NCBI GenBank assembly: GCA_964608095.1
Contig: CAZSMK010000011.1
Span: 1 to 64,000 of the forward strand
DNA: 64,000 bases
Direction: 5' to 3'
Source of the DNA: CAZSMK01 sp964608095
GTDB taxonomy: Bacteria > Sumerlaeota > Sumerlaeia > MWCT01 > JAGHBZ01
Shown here: piece by piece, positions 8,802 through 17,460 of the stretch
How the letters are laid out: each line of letters begins with the position of its first letter
Numbering within the stretch: the stretch's first letter is position 1
Notes under the pieces: generated by a model
Told to the model about the DNA's origin: nothing
The model's input: only the letters and a program-made list of their open reading frames with translations
Database searches by the model: none
Made by a program: the position numbers and the translations under genes

Positions 8802-8829
8802 TTGACATATCGTTATATTTAGATATATA
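8802..8829 (+). promoter_or_regulatory. Promoter and likely operator of the arsR-CoADR unit
   Basis: Consensus -35 TTGACA (8802-8807), 16-base spacer, -10 TATATA (8824-8829), 15 bases before the ArsR ATG. An imperfect inverted repeat (ATATC at 8807-8811, GATAT at 8822-8826) spans the spacer, the usual place and AT-rich character of ArsR-family operators. Autoregulation is an inference. Confidence 0.65.
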
Positions 8830-8844
8830 GTACTTTCGTATCGC

Positions 8845-9171
8845 ATGGTTGGAGAATATGAAAAGAAAAAAATAACGTTTCTACCGCTGGATTATCTTAA
8901 TAATGCGGCAGAATGTTTGAAAGTAATGGCTCACCCGATTCGATTGCGTATTATCAATATACTTATGCAAGGTGAATTTGCTGTTCATGAAATTGCCGAG
9001 CTTTGTAAACTTCCTCATCACCAAGCATGCGAGCATCTTCGACTTCTCAAAGTTCATGGATTGCTCGATAGCAAGAGAGAAGGGCGTCTTGTATACTACC
9101 GCCTTGCCGATCCGAGGTTAGCGGGTATACTCGAGTGTATCAAATCCGCCCGTTCCCCTAAAATAGAATAA
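8845..9171 (+). CDS. ArsR-family regulator, four-cysteine, probably sulfur-responsive
   Basis: A 108-residue winged-helix regulator: MAHPIRLRIINIL at 28-40, recognition helix PHHQACEHLRLLKVHGLL, wing GRLVYYRLADP. Four cysteines are present (24, 54, 62 and 98). Cys24 in the first helix and Cys98 in the last could meet across the dimerisation face, as in ArsR-type persulfide sensors, though positions do not match SqrR/BigR exactly. It lies 44 bp upstream of a persulfide-handling fusion enzyme in the same orientation, with its own promoter, so it very likely controls that gene. The sulfur-sensing role is inferred from context and cysteine content. Confidence 0.88.
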   Translation: MVGEYEKKKITFLPLDYLNNAAECLKVMAHPIRLRIINILMQGEFAVHEIAELCKLPHHQACEHLRLLKVHGLLDSKREGRLVYYRLADPRLAGILECIKSARSPKIE

Positions 9172-9215
9172 TCCCTTTTTGAACCCACACACATTTCATA
9201 TCGGAGGTATACACA

Positions 9216-11696
9216 ATGCAACACCCGGGAAAGAAAATAGTCATAGTCGGCGGCGTCGCTGGCGGCGCTTCTGCCGCAGCGCGTGCCCGACGGCTCTCTG
9301 AAGATGCCGACATTGTTATGTTTGAACGTGGAGAATATATCTCGTTCGCAAATTGCGGGTTGCCTTATCATATAGATGGAACGATCAAGGAGCGTGAGCG
9401 GCTTCTGGTGCAGACACCTGAAAGGATGAAGCAGCGATTTTTGATCGATGTGAGGACTCGAACCGAGGTACTTGAAATCGACCGTGAAAAAAAACAAGTT
9501 GTCGCACTCAATCGTGAAACCGGCGAACAATATGCGGAAGATTATGACTACCTTATCTTGAGTCCAGGAGCGGAATGCATACTACCGGACATCCCCGGTA
9601 TGAATACCCCTCGCGTTAAGACTCTTCGTAATATGGCGGATATGGATGATATTATGAGTCTTATCGAAGAATACGATCCGGAGCGTGCTATCGTTATCGG
9701 CGGCGGCTATATAGGTCTTGAGGTCACTGAAGCCTTACGGAATAGAGATTTAGAGGTGACGCTCGTTGAACTTGCCAACCAGGTGATGGCTCCTGTGGAC
9801 CCCGAGATGTCATCTTTACTTCATCAGGAACTTCGTCTCTTTGGTATAGATCTCCGGTTAGGAACCTCCGTCACTGAAATCAGGGAAAACGGCAATGAAT
9901 TGGAATTCCTGTTAAGTAATGGCGAAATTGTAGAATGTGGTATAGGAATTGTTGCTATCGGTGTAAAGCCGGAAGTAGATCTTGCCCGTAATGCCGGACT
10001 TGAAATCGGCTCACTCGGTGGAATCGTCACAGACGAGTATATGCGGACAAGCGACCCGAACATTTACGCAGTCGGCGATGCCGTGGAAGTAAAGGATTTC
10101 GTTCTGGAAACACCTTCACTGGTCCCGTTGGCAGGACCTGCAAACCGGCAGGGCAGAATCGCCGCCGACAACATCTTCGGCAGAAAATCGGCGTATAAAA
10201 AAACTCAGGGAACCGCTATCTGTAAGGTCTTCAATCTTACAATAGGAATGACCGGTTTGAACGAAAAGACCCTTAAAAAACGTACTATTCCTTATGAAAA
10301 GGTGTATGTACATCCTGCCAATCATGCAAGTTATTATCCGGGAGCAAGTTCTATAAGCCTGAAGTTATTATTCAACCCGGAAGATGGAAAGATTCTGGGT
10401 GCCCAAGCGGTGGGTTGCAAAGGCGTTGACAAACGAATAGACGTCCTTGCCATAGCGATCAGAGCGGGTCTTACGGTATATGACCTCGAGGAGGCGGAAC
10501 TATCCTACGCACCCCCCTATGGCTCAGCAAAAGACGTTGTAAACTATGCGGGATTTGTTGCGTCGAATGTTTTACGTGGCGACGCTAAACTCGGCCACGT
10601 CGAGGATGCATTGAATGTGGATGAAGACCAAGTTCTCCTTGATGTTCGAACTGAACCGGAAGTCGAAGCCGGAACTATTCCCGGCAGTATTCATATCCCT
10701 ATTGATCAATTACGCGACAACCTGAATGAACTCCCTCGCGATAAAGAGCTCTTGGTCTTCTGTCAGGTCGGATTGCGAGGATATCTTGCATGCCGAATCC
10801 TGTCGCAACACGGATTTCAATGCCGAAACCTCACCGGCGGGTACAAGACCTACTTAATGGCAACCGAACATCTTTTGGGAACAATGGAAGAAGAACCAGA
10901 AATGCAAGACGATACAGGCGAAGCGCCTGTAACCGTTTCTCAATCTAATCAGCCAGTCATCCAAATTGTAAAACATATAGATGCAAGAGGACTACAGTGT
11001 CCGGGACCTGTGCAACAGCTACGAAGCGGTATCGACTCGGTCGAGGTCGGTGAAGCAATACGTATCGCCGCAACAGATCCGGGATTTGTACACGACATTC
11101 CGGCATGGTGTAATACTACAGGTCATGAGCTTACTGAGGTGAAACCGGAAAACGGCGGATATGTCGCAACGGTTGTAAAACGTACCAAGCCGGTTTATAC
11201 GGTTGATTCCCCATCCCACGGCACGCAAAAGAATATGAGTATCGTGGTTTTCAGCGACGATTTCGACCGAGTAATGGCTGGATTCCTAATCGCCAACGGA
11301 GCAGCGTCGATGGGCTACGAGGCGACCATGTTCTTTACCTTTTGGGGTTTGAACGTACTTCGCAAAGATTCATCAATAAAAGTTAAGAAGAATTTGGTTG
11401 AACGAATGTTCGGCTGGAAAATGCCGCGCGGCGCACAAAAACTCGCACTCTCCAAAATGCATATGGCCGGAATGGGACTTGCCATGTTCAAGGGCCTTAT
11501 GAAAAAAAAGAACGTCTCCTCCTTACCCGAGCTGATGGACAAAGCCATAGAATCAGGCGTTCGGCTTGTCGCATGTTCAATGTCTATGGAACTAATGGGA
11601 ATCAGGCATGAAGAATTGATGGATGGTGTTGAAAAAGGCGGCGTGGCAAAATATCTTGACCATGCCGGTTCAGGCAACCTGAATCTCTTTATCTAA
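9216..11696 (+). CDS. CoA-disulfide reductase/rhodanese/TusA/DsrE-like fusion protein
   Basis: An 826-residue cytoplasmic flavoprotein fusion. Residues 1-450 are a CoA-disulfide (or CoA-persulfide) reductase with the FAD motif VGGVAGGASAAARARR and catalytic Cys47 in SFANCGLPYHI. A rhodanese domain (about 460-550) has its active Cys in VFCQVGLRGY. A TusA-like domain (about 590-665) has the LQCPGP motif. The C-terminal DsrE-like domain (about 675-826) keeps a cysteine in LVACSMSMELMG. Together these would receive, relay and reduce sulfane sulfur using NAD(P)H and CoA, in sulfur assimilation, elemental-sulfur reduction or persulfide detoxification. The order is a known fusion architecture. It is preceded by a clear GGAGGT site and the ArsR regulator gene. 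Confidence 0.93.
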   Translation: MQHPGKKIVIVGGVAGGASAAARARRLSEDADIVMFERGEYISFANCGLPYHIDGTIKERERLLVQTPERMKQRFLIDVRTRTEVLEIDREKKQVVALNRETGEQYAEDYDYLILSPGAECILPDIPGMNTPRVKTLRNMADMDDIMSLIEEYDPERAIVIGGGYIGLEVTEALRNRDLEVTLVELANQVMAPVDPEMSSLLHQELRLFGIDLRLGTSVTEIRENGNELEFLLSNGEIVECGIGIVAIGVKPEVDLARNAGLEIGSLGGIVTDEYMRTSDPNIYAVGDAVEVKDFVLETPSLVPLAGPANRQGRIAADNIFGRKSAYKKTQGTAICKVFNLTIGMTGLNEKTLKKRTIPYEKVYVHPANHASYYPGASSISLKLLFNPEDGKILGAQAVGCKGVDKRIDVLAIAIRAGLTVYDLEEAELSYAPPYGSAKDVVNYAGFVASNVLRGDAKLGHVEDALNVDEDQVLLDVRTEPEVEAGTIPGSIHIPIDQLRDNLNELPRDKELLVFCQVGLRGYLACRILSQHGFQCRNLTGGYKTYLMATEHLLGTMEEEPEMQDDTGEAPVTVSQSNQPVIQIVKHIDARGLQCPGPVQQLRSGIDSVEVGEAIRIAATDPGFVHDIPAWCNTTGHELTEVKPENGGYVATVVKRTKPVYTVDSPSHGTQKNMSIVVFSDDFDRVMAGFLIANGAASMGYEATMFFTFWGLNVLRKDSSIKVKKNLVERMFGWKMPRGAQKLALSKMHMAGMGLAMFKGLMKKKNVSSLPELMDKAIESGVRLVACSMSMELMGIRHEELMDGVEKGGVAKYLDHAGSGNLNLFI

Positions 11697-11841
11697 GAAG
11701 ATGAGGGACAAATAACATCAACAACCACGAGAATAGATAGCGTCTATCACTGCCGTTCATGCTGTCACACTTGTTTTTTTATGGATAAATCCCTTTTATT
11801 AAATTCTCGATCCTAACAACCTTTCGTACCATTTACCGTAG

Positions 11842-11872
11842 GGGCACAATATTTTGTGCCCTAATATTTTTT
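11842..11872 (+). terminator. Intrinsic terminator downstream of the CoADR fusion
   Basis: A perfect 8-bp stem GGGCACAA / TTGTGCCC with a TATT loop is followed by TAATATTTTTT on the plus strand. Its right arm shares one base with the stop codon of the converging minus-strand gene. It lies about 145 bp after the fusion stop; the T-run suits only plus-strand transcripts. Confidence 0.75.
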
Positions 11873-12571
11873 CACCCGGCAATAGAGAATGGCATTGCCC
11901 TTTTTGCCAACCTTTTTGATGGTGCCCATCTTTCGGAAACAGTAAGCCATCTGACGCGAGAGCCAAGAAGGGATGTGCAACGCTTCGGCAAGATCGGCGG
12001 TGGTGAACGGTTCTTCAAGTGTAGCCGGTATGAACTGCTCCATATCCTGAGGAGCCATAAAAAGCTGATGATCGACGACATCGATGAGCCTGCGTTCGAG
12101 CGTTACCCATCCACGCCGGCGCCAACAACGCGAGGCGTCATAGGCTCGCACCTCTTCTTCTCGGATCAACAGCACATGTATCGAAAAGTTCGGACGCAAC
12201 AGGAACTGGGGTATACTGACCAGCTCATCGAAAAGGTCGAACAATGAACCATGTTTGGGAGATTTTCGCCGACCCAGAACCTTTTGTCCATTTTTGCCCA
12301 CCTTTACGATCCATTTCTCTTTCGCTATAGGATAAACCAATCGAAGAGGGTGATTGAGCAGCAGGGAATTAATCTTCTTTTTGAGTACCGAAAAATTCCC
12401 GGTCTGAATCTCAATCATCAAATCCCCACGGACTATATCAATATGAAATCCATCAACGGGTACTTCCATTTTATCTCCAGGTCTTGCATACCATTCCTTA
12501 AGCGAAGCATGGAGCGGCTTCTCGTTATAGGTGTTTATGAGAAACCGGGGTTTTTGTGAACGCGATGACAT
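11861..12571 (-). CDS. Conserved unknown with nuclease-like N terminus and winged-helix C terminus
   Basis: A 236-residue protein without signal or membrane segments. Residues 17-60 (EKPLHASLK, then VDGFHIDIVRGDLMIEIQTGNF) have the spacing of a PD-(D/E)xK nuclease core: Glu17, Asp45 and Glu54-x-Gln56. The C-terminal 60 residues (PFTTADLAEALHIPSWLSRQMAYCFRKMGTIKKVGKKGNAILY) look like a winged helix. I recognise this as a conserved hypothetical family of several phyla but not with a proven function. A DNA-binding or DNA-cleaving enzyme is an inference from motif geometry. It is a lone gene, convergent with the CoADR fusion and divergent from the membrane protein at 12642. Confidence 0.75.
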   Translation of the reverse strand: MSSRSQKPRFLINTYNEKPLHASLKEWYARPGDKMEVPVDGFHIDIVRGDLMIEIQTGNFSVLKKKINSLLLNHPLRLVYPIAKEKWIVKVGKNGQKVLGRRKSPKHGSLFDLFDELVSIPQFLLRPNFSIHVLLIREEEVRAYDASRCWRRRGWVTLERRLIDVVDHQLFMAPQDMEQFIPATLEEPFTTADLAEALHIPSWLSRQMAYCFRKMGTIKKVGKKGNAILYCRVKKY

Positions 12572-12641
12572 GATGACATCATAAAATCCCCTTGATTCAT
12601 AATTCCAGGTAAAATATCGTTATCTCCATTAAGGAGTGTAA

Positions 12642-13217
12642 ATGAAAGACAAGGCACGAAATGCTTTTGACCTATCATCGAACAGGATAACGTCGTTTGT
12701 TGCAGGAATAATTCATGCACAACCGGACCCACCAAGGTGTTTCAACTCGCGCCACCTCATTTCAGTGGTGTTGAGGTCCTATGAAATTAGGTACTCCTTG
12801 ATAGTGTCATTGATCCCTCTCTCACTTATTGTCGTTCCAACCATTTTGCGTTCTCATTTTAACACAGGAGCATATATTTTTGTCTTGAGCCTCGGTGTAT
12901 TTGTTCTTGGTATGACGCTCTGTGTACCATTTTTAATGTTTTTCAATTTAAAACGAAGTCTTACTCGCGATGTAATCGGCATAGGTCTTGTACAGGAAGT
13001 TACTTACCAGCCTTTTTCAATTCAAAAGTTTGGCGCCACGTACAATGGTATAGCACGAGGAATCTATGAAGTGACCCATGTAAGCGGTAATTTCAGGGAT
13101 AATTTCGAGATCACCTCCGCGTGGGCTAAAGATATTACCATAGACTCCCGTATTCAGGTACTGGTTAATCCGGACAAAAAAAGAGTATCGCTCCATATAA
13201 AGTTACTCAAGGACTGA
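12642..13217 (+). CDS. Hypothetical two-helix membrane protein
   Basis: A 191-residue protein of unknown function. Two adjacent hydrophobic helices (about 52-70 SLIVSLIPLSLIVVPTIL and 80-102 AYIFVLSLGVFVLGMTLCVPFLMFF) form a hairpin. A soluble C-terminal domain of about 85 residues follows (VQEVTYQPFSIQKFGATYNGIARGIYEV onward), beta-rich in appearance. AAGGAG precedes the ATG. It is 46 bp upstream of an SGNH hydrolase gene on the same strand, so they are probably co-transcribed. No family recognised. Confidence 0.7.
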   Translation: MKDKARNAFDLSSNRITSFVAGIIHAQPDPPRCFNSRHLISVVLRSYEIRYSLIVSLIPLSLIVVPTILRSHFNTGAYIFVLSLGVFVLGMTLCVPFLMFFNLKRSLTRDVIGIGLVQEVTYQPFSIQKFGATYNGIARGIYEVTHVSGNFRDNFEITSAWAKDITIDSRIQVLVNPDKKRVSLHIKLLKD

Positions 13218-13263
13218 AACAAGTTAATTCGAAAATACTGCATATTTCAACGGAGTTGTACGA

Positions 13264-14439
13264 ATGAAACTACATGGCTTATTATTTGTTCCGTTCATAA
13301 TATTATGGGCGAGTTGTTGCATGATGGATTCCTCTCCCACGGCGCCACCTCAAGCATTGATTAAGTTCCACCATCCCATAGATACGTCGGGTTTTGAACC
13401 GCTCGATCCTCAACAGGCTGTTTGTGAATCCGGAACCAATCTTCTATGGTACGACGCCAAAGCGTTACGCATAGAAGGCAAGGGATGGGAAGATACGGAA
13501 ACATTCTTTGAACGCCTCCCCTATCGCGCAAAGGAACATGTTTCAAAAGAGGTAAAAACGCTCTGTACACATACTGCCGGCATCGCAGTACGTTTTATCA
13601 GCGATGCGAAAAAGATATATGCTGATTGGACAGTCGGAGGGTTTGATATGAACCACATGGCAGCGAGCGGTATTCGTGGATTGGACATGTATGCCCGGCT
13701 CGATGGGAAATGGGTGTTCAAGGGTATTGGCCGCCCGAAGGACGAGCGCACCACTACGACAATCGGTCAGTGGTTTGGAGAACTGCCGGGCGAGTTGACC
13801 GAGTTTATACTGTACCTGCCGCTTTATGATCGTGTAAGCGAATTAAAACTCGGCATATCGAAAGACGCTGTCATTGCCCCGGCACCTTCCCGCCCCTACA
13901 ATCGTGTAAAACCGATTGTGTTTTATGGTACCTCCATAACCCAGGGTGGCTGTGCGTCACGAACCGGCATGTGCCATACCGCAATTCTCGGCAGATGGCT
14001 TGACCGGGAAGTCATCAATCTCGGCTTCTCCGGCGCCGGCAGGATGGAACCGGTCATGGCAGAACTCCTCGCTGAACTTGCTCCCTCCCTCTATGTGCTC
14101 GAATGCCTACCCAACATGACGACAGAGATGGTTAAGGAACGTGTTGAACCGTTTATTTCGCTTTTGCGAGAGAAACATCCATCAACCCCTATTCTGCTTG
14201 TTGAAAATCCCATCAACGCTGAAACCAATTCCGGGAATAGAGAATTGAGGAAGATTTTTGAAAATCTAAGTGAGCGCGGGATCAAAAGCATTTATTACCT
14301 TTCGGGCGAAACCCAATGGATTGGTCAGGAACACTGCACCGTGGATGGTGTCCATCCCACTGATCTCGGCTTTTACCGAATGTCGCTCGCCTATTATCCC
14401 GTACTTAAAAAAATCCTCGATGGCGAAAAAGATAAATGA
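13264..14439 (+). CDS. SGNH/GDSL-family hydrolase, exported (probable lipoprotein)
   Basis: A 391-residue exported esterase. The N terminus (LLFVPFIILWASCC) reads as a signal with a loose lipobox at Cys18 or Cys19. Residues about 40-205 form a beta-rich N-terminal domain, as in two-domain SGNH esterases. The catalytic domain starts at about 215: block I is VFYGTSITQGG (nucleophile Ser near 222), block II GFSGAG, block III ECLPNM, and block V CTVDGVHPTDLGF carries the Asp-His pair near 360. Substrate is probably an acyl or acetyl ester on a glycan. It shares an operon with the upstream membrane protein. Confidence 0.88.
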   Translation: MKLHGLLFVPFIILWASCCMMDSSPTAPPQALIKFHHPIDTSGFEPLDPQQAVCESGTNLLWYDAKALRIEGKGWEDTETFFERLPYRAKEHVSKEVKTLCTHTAGIAVRFISDAKKIYADWTVGGFDMNHMAASGIRGLDMYARLDGKWVFKGIGRPKDERTTTTIGQWFGELPGELTEFILYLPLYDRVSELKLGISKDAVIAPAPSRPYNRVKPIVFYGTSITQGGCASRTGMCHTAILGRWLDREVINLGFSGAGRMEPVMAELLAELAPSLYVLECLPNMTTEMVKERVEPFISLLREKHPSTPILLVENPINAETNSGNRELRKIFENLSERGIKSIYYLSGETQWIGQEHCTVDGVHPTDLGFYRMSLAYYPVLKKILDGEKDK

Positions 14440-14621
14440 AATTTTGTATACGATTTTTCTTGAACTCTTTCGCGCAATTATAGTTCCTTTTACTCACATT
14501 CACGGTTGCTATCAACATCATCGTACCTGTCAGGTTTTTCCGGGGACTTCCCCTTCACCCGTTCATGGTTCTTTTATTTGTTATTCACATTCCTTGACGT
14601 TCTCACCTCTCCCCCATATTC

Positions 14622-14651
14622 TTGACAAAAATATCTTGAAAAGACTATAAG
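14622..14651 (+). promoter_or_regulatory. Promoter of the radical SAM / type III PKS operon
   Basis: -35 TTGACA (14622-14627) and -10 TATAAG (14646-14651), spacer 18. It lies about 105 bp before the GTG start of the radical SAM gene. The rest of the 317-bp gap 14440-14756 is AT-rich, with no ORF, convincing terminator or repeat seen. Confidence 0.6.
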
Positions 14652-14756
14652 GTTGCCTTGGGTATTCACAGAAAAGAGCTTAGTGTGTGATGTTGTACAT
14701 AGCGAGGTGAAAGTGTCTGATTGTTTTATACCTTTTCTTTTTAGCGAGCCTGCATT

Positions 14757-16184
14757 GTGAAAGTATTAATAATAAGCACCAATCGGTATTGCAACCCGAT
14801 ACCCGTAATGCCAGTAGGCGCTTGTATCGTTGCCGATGCAGCAGAACGAGCGGGACACGAGGTTCAGCTGCTCGATCTCATGTTCTCACGTCACCCGCTC
14901 AGAGACATCCATAGAATCATAACAACCATGAATCCGGATGTAATCGGGCTATCTGTTCGCAATATTGATAATAACGATTTCCAACAACCTCAAAACATTT
15001 ACGAGAATATACAACCTCTGGTAAAAACTATCCGTGAGGCAACAGATGCCAAAATCGTGTGCGGGGGCGGCGCGTTTGGCGTTATGCCCGAAGCGCTTCT
15101 CAAATATAGCGGTGCAGACTATGCAGTGCTGGGAGATGGCGAAATTATTTTCCCCAAACTCCTTGAATCGTTTTCTAACAGCAATAAGCCGGAAAAGACG
15201 CCCGGTATTGCATGGATTGATAATGACGTGTTCCGCTTTAATGAAGGACATTCATGCAATGAACTCACTGACACGTCGTTCCCGAATTATAACCGTTGGA
15301 TTAACGTAAGGGCATATCAGCGTAGGATGTGTACTGCGGCGCTCCAGACAAAACGCGGATGTCCTTTTTCCTGTGTATATTGTACCTACCACATGGCAGA
15401 AGGTAAAGGTTATCGGCTTCTTCCCCCAACAATGGTTGTCGAATCCGTTCGAAAAATGATACAGTCTGGCATCAGGAACATAGAGTTTGTGGACAGTGTA
15501 TTCAATTCCCCCTATGACCATGCCCTAACTATATGCGAACATTTAGCGCGCTCACAGATTAAGGGGCGCTTTGAGACGTTTGAGCTGAATCCTGCGTTCG
15601 TCGATACAATTCTTATCAAAGCCATGGAAGATGCCGGCTTTGTTGGAATAGGCATAACTGCCGAGAGCGTTTCCACCAGGGTCTTGAAAGGTTTGGGTAA
15701 GGAGTATACAAAAGATGAAGTTGTGGACGCGGCTGATGCGGTTAGCCAAAGCCGTCTCCCTTGCATGTGGCTCTTTCTCATGGGCGGTCCCGGTGAAACC
15801 AAGGATACCGTCCGAGAAACATTTTATTTCATTCAAGAACATGTCCGTCCATCAGACATTGCGTTTATCAATATTGGTATTCGAGTATATCCGGGCACGG
15901 AAGTAGAAAAAACGGCTCGAGAGCAAAAAATGTTAAGCGTTTCATCCAGAGAGATGCTGAAACCTGTTTTTTATTTTTCACCCGATATTGATCCGGATTG
16001 GCTGGTTACAGAAGTGGAATCATTTGCGCTACGACATATCAATGTTATGGGCCCTCACTCGATTAATATGCCCTTTATCCCCGCCCTTTACCGCATAGGT
16101 CATCTGCTGGGTCTCCAGCCTCCTCTCTGGAAACATACACGGGCACTCAAACGAGCATTACGGTTAGTGGGAGTTCGAACATGA
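14757..16184 (+). CDS. B12-binding-domain radical SAM protein
   Basis: A 475-residue enzyme. An N-terminal cobalamin-binding Rossmann domain (about 1-140: NRYCNPIPVMPVGACIVADAAERAGHEVQLLDL) precedes a radical SAM barrel. The cluster motif is CPFSCVYC (Cys202, Cys206, Cys209). GITAESVS and FLMGGPGETKDTV, the latter near residue 345, are typical of the family. Such enzymes use a 4Fe-4S cluster and SAM, often with methylcobalamin, for methylation or carbon-skeleton chemistry on lipids, antibiotics or tetrapyrroles. The start is GTG. Its last four bases (ATGA) overlap the start of a type III PKS gene, so translation is coupled and the two likely act on one product. The product is unknown. Confidence 0.9.
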   Translation: MKVLIISTNRYCNPIPVMPVGACIVADAAERAGHEVQLLDLMFSRHPLRDIHRIITTMNPDVIGLSVRNIDNNDFQQPQNIYENIQPLVKTIREATDAKIVCGGGAFGVMPEALLKYSGADYAVLGDGEIIFPKLLESFSNSNKPEKTPGIAWIDNDVFRFNEGHSCNELTDTSFPNYNRWINVRAYQRRMCTAALQTKRGCPFSCVYCTYHMAEGKGYRLLPPTMVVESVRKMIQSGIRNIEFVDSVFNSPYDHALTICEHLARSQIKGRFETFELNPAFVDTILIKAMEDAGFVGIGITAESVSTRVLKGLGKEYTKDEVVDAADAVSQSRLPCMWLFLMGGPGETKDTVRETFYFIQEHVRPSDIAFINIGIRVYPGTEVEKTAREQKMLSVSSREMLKPVFYFSPDIDPDWLVTEVESFALRHINVMGPHSINMPFIPALYRIGHLLGLQPPLWKHTRALKRALRLVGVRT

Positions 16185-17242
16185 CCAATTTTGTCTCGAA
16201 TGCAATCAGGATTGCCGCAATCGGCACTGCAGTACCTGATATGAAACTGACACAACTTGAAACAGCAGAAGTCTTGATGCGTTACTACGGCGCCGGCTTG
16301 AAAGAGAGGAGCAGGTCAATTTTACAAAAAGTTTTCCAACATCCGAGTATTCTCAAACGGCATCATGCATTTATTCGTCCAGAACATCTGGTTAATGAAG
16401 ATCCTGATGTTCGCATGGAACGATTCACCCACTATGCAATCAATCTCTCTAAAGAAGCGTGTCTGAAGGCACTGCACAATGCAAAGTCCAGCATAGAGGA
16501 TGTGAAAGGAGTAGTGGTCAACACCTGCACGGGCTACATCTGCCCGGGTATTTCGACCTATCTTCTCGAACATTTATCGCTTCCTTTCGACACCCCCGCT
16601 TATGACCTTGTAGGTGCAGGATGCGGAGGCGCTATCCCGAACCTGGAAATTGCCGGAAGCCTGTTGAACACTACCCAGGGGAGTGTGCTTAGTGTTTCGG
16701 TAGAGATTTGCAGCGCTACGTTTCAGATGTCGGATGACCTCAGCCTTATTATATCCAACGCAATTTTTGGCGATGGCGCAGCCGCGGCGCTCCTGTGGAA
16801 ACACCCCACTGGACTTGCCATTGTTGATTCAGAACGCTTTTACTCACCCGAACATCGCGAGGATATCCGGTATGTATATAAAAAGGGAGAGCTTCATAAT
16901 CAACTTTCGGTACATCTTCCTGTTGTTCTTCAAAAAGTAGTACCGCCGGTTGTTACAAAACTTCTCGAACGTCACCATTTAAAGGCGAAAGATATTCGTC
17001 ACTGGGCAATACATCCGGGCGGCGACAAAGTGATCACCGCAGTTCAGAACGGACTTGGACTATCGCCCGAACAAATAAAAGTAACACGAAAAATTCTTTC
17101 TGAGTATGGCAATATGTCGTCGCCGACTGTTTGGTTCGAGATGGAACGAATTTTATCAAACGGTGTGGAATCCGGTGAGTGGTGTGTTATGGTGGGCATG
17201 GGAGCGGGATTGTCCGTGCATGTAATACTCCTCAGAGCATGA
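16181..17242 (+). CDS. Type III polyketide synthase (chalcone/stilbene synthase family)
   Basis: A 353-residue homodimer-type condensing enzyme. The triad is visible: Cys148 in GAGCGGAIPNL, His278 in HWAIHPGGDKVI and Asn311 in GNMSSPTVWF. The His context HPGG and GNMSSPT with a C-terminal GxGAGLS favour a chalcone-synthase-like PKS over FabH. It would extend an acyl-CoA starter with malonyl-CoA to an alkylresorcinol or alkylpyrone type product; the starter is unknown. Start overlap with the radical SAM gene is ATGA. No methyltransferase or oxygenase tailoring gene follows; the gene is followed by an eroded coding remnant and a terminator. Confidence 0.9.
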   Translation: MTNFVSNAIRIAAIGTAVPDMKLTQLETAEVLMRYYGAGLKERSRSILQKVFQHPSILKRHHAFIRPEHLVNEDPDVRMERFTHYAINLSKEACLKALHNAKSSIEDVKGVVVNTCTGYICPGISTYLLEHLSLPFDTPAYDLVGAGCGGAIPNLEIAGSLLNTTQGSVLSVSVEICSATFQMSDDLSLIISNAIFGDGAAAALLWKHPTGLAIVDSERFYSPEHREDIRYVYKKGELHNQLSVHLPVVLQKVVPPVVTKLLERHHLKAKDIRHWAIHPGGDKVITAVQNGLGLSPEQIKVTRKILSEYGNMSSPTVWFEMERILSNGVESGEWCVMVGMGAGLSVHVILLRA

Positions 17243-17277
17243 CTGAAATCTTTTAAAAAGTTTCGAAGGATAAAGAA

Positions 17278-17406
17278 GTATTTTATTCACCCAGGGCAAA
17301 TGGTGGCGGTACTTTTACCTTCTGTGTTACACATGTCTCCGCCACGGGCTATTCATACGAACCCGCTCTTAACAACGAAACGTGCGATAGCATTATTGTT
17401 CCCTGA
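17278..17406 (+). pseudogene. C-terminal remnant of an exported beta-sandwich protein
   Basis: A frame open from 17257 to the TGA at 17404-17406 ends in GGTFTFCVTHVSATGYSY, then EPALNNETCDSIIVP. This closely resembles the closing repeat of extracellular Ig-like/invasin-like proteins (GTYTFCVxDVTxxGYTYDPxxNVETCDSI). The frame has a stop at 17254 and no start codon, so only the last 40-odd residues of a lost gene remain. It starts 35 bp after the PKS gene and is followed 21 bp later by a strong terminator that may have belonged to the lost gene. Confidence 0.6.
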
Positions 17407-17427
17407 GTCTTCCTTCCTGTTGTATGG

Positions 17428-17460
17428 GATCCCGGGGATTTCTCCGGGGTCTTTTTTTTT
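17428..17460 (+). terminator. Strong intrinsic terminator
   Basis: GATCCCGGGG pairs with CTCCGGGGTC (two G-T wobbles) over about 10 bp around a short loop, followed by nine T residues (17452-17460). It ends transcripts of the radical SAM-PKS unit and of the coding remnant. The rest of the gap to 17705 shows nothing else recognisable. Confidence 0.85.

Noticed and set aside
14540..14570. Hairpin-like stretch after the SGNH hydrolase gene as a terminator
   Set aside because: The arms pair poorly and no T-run follows.
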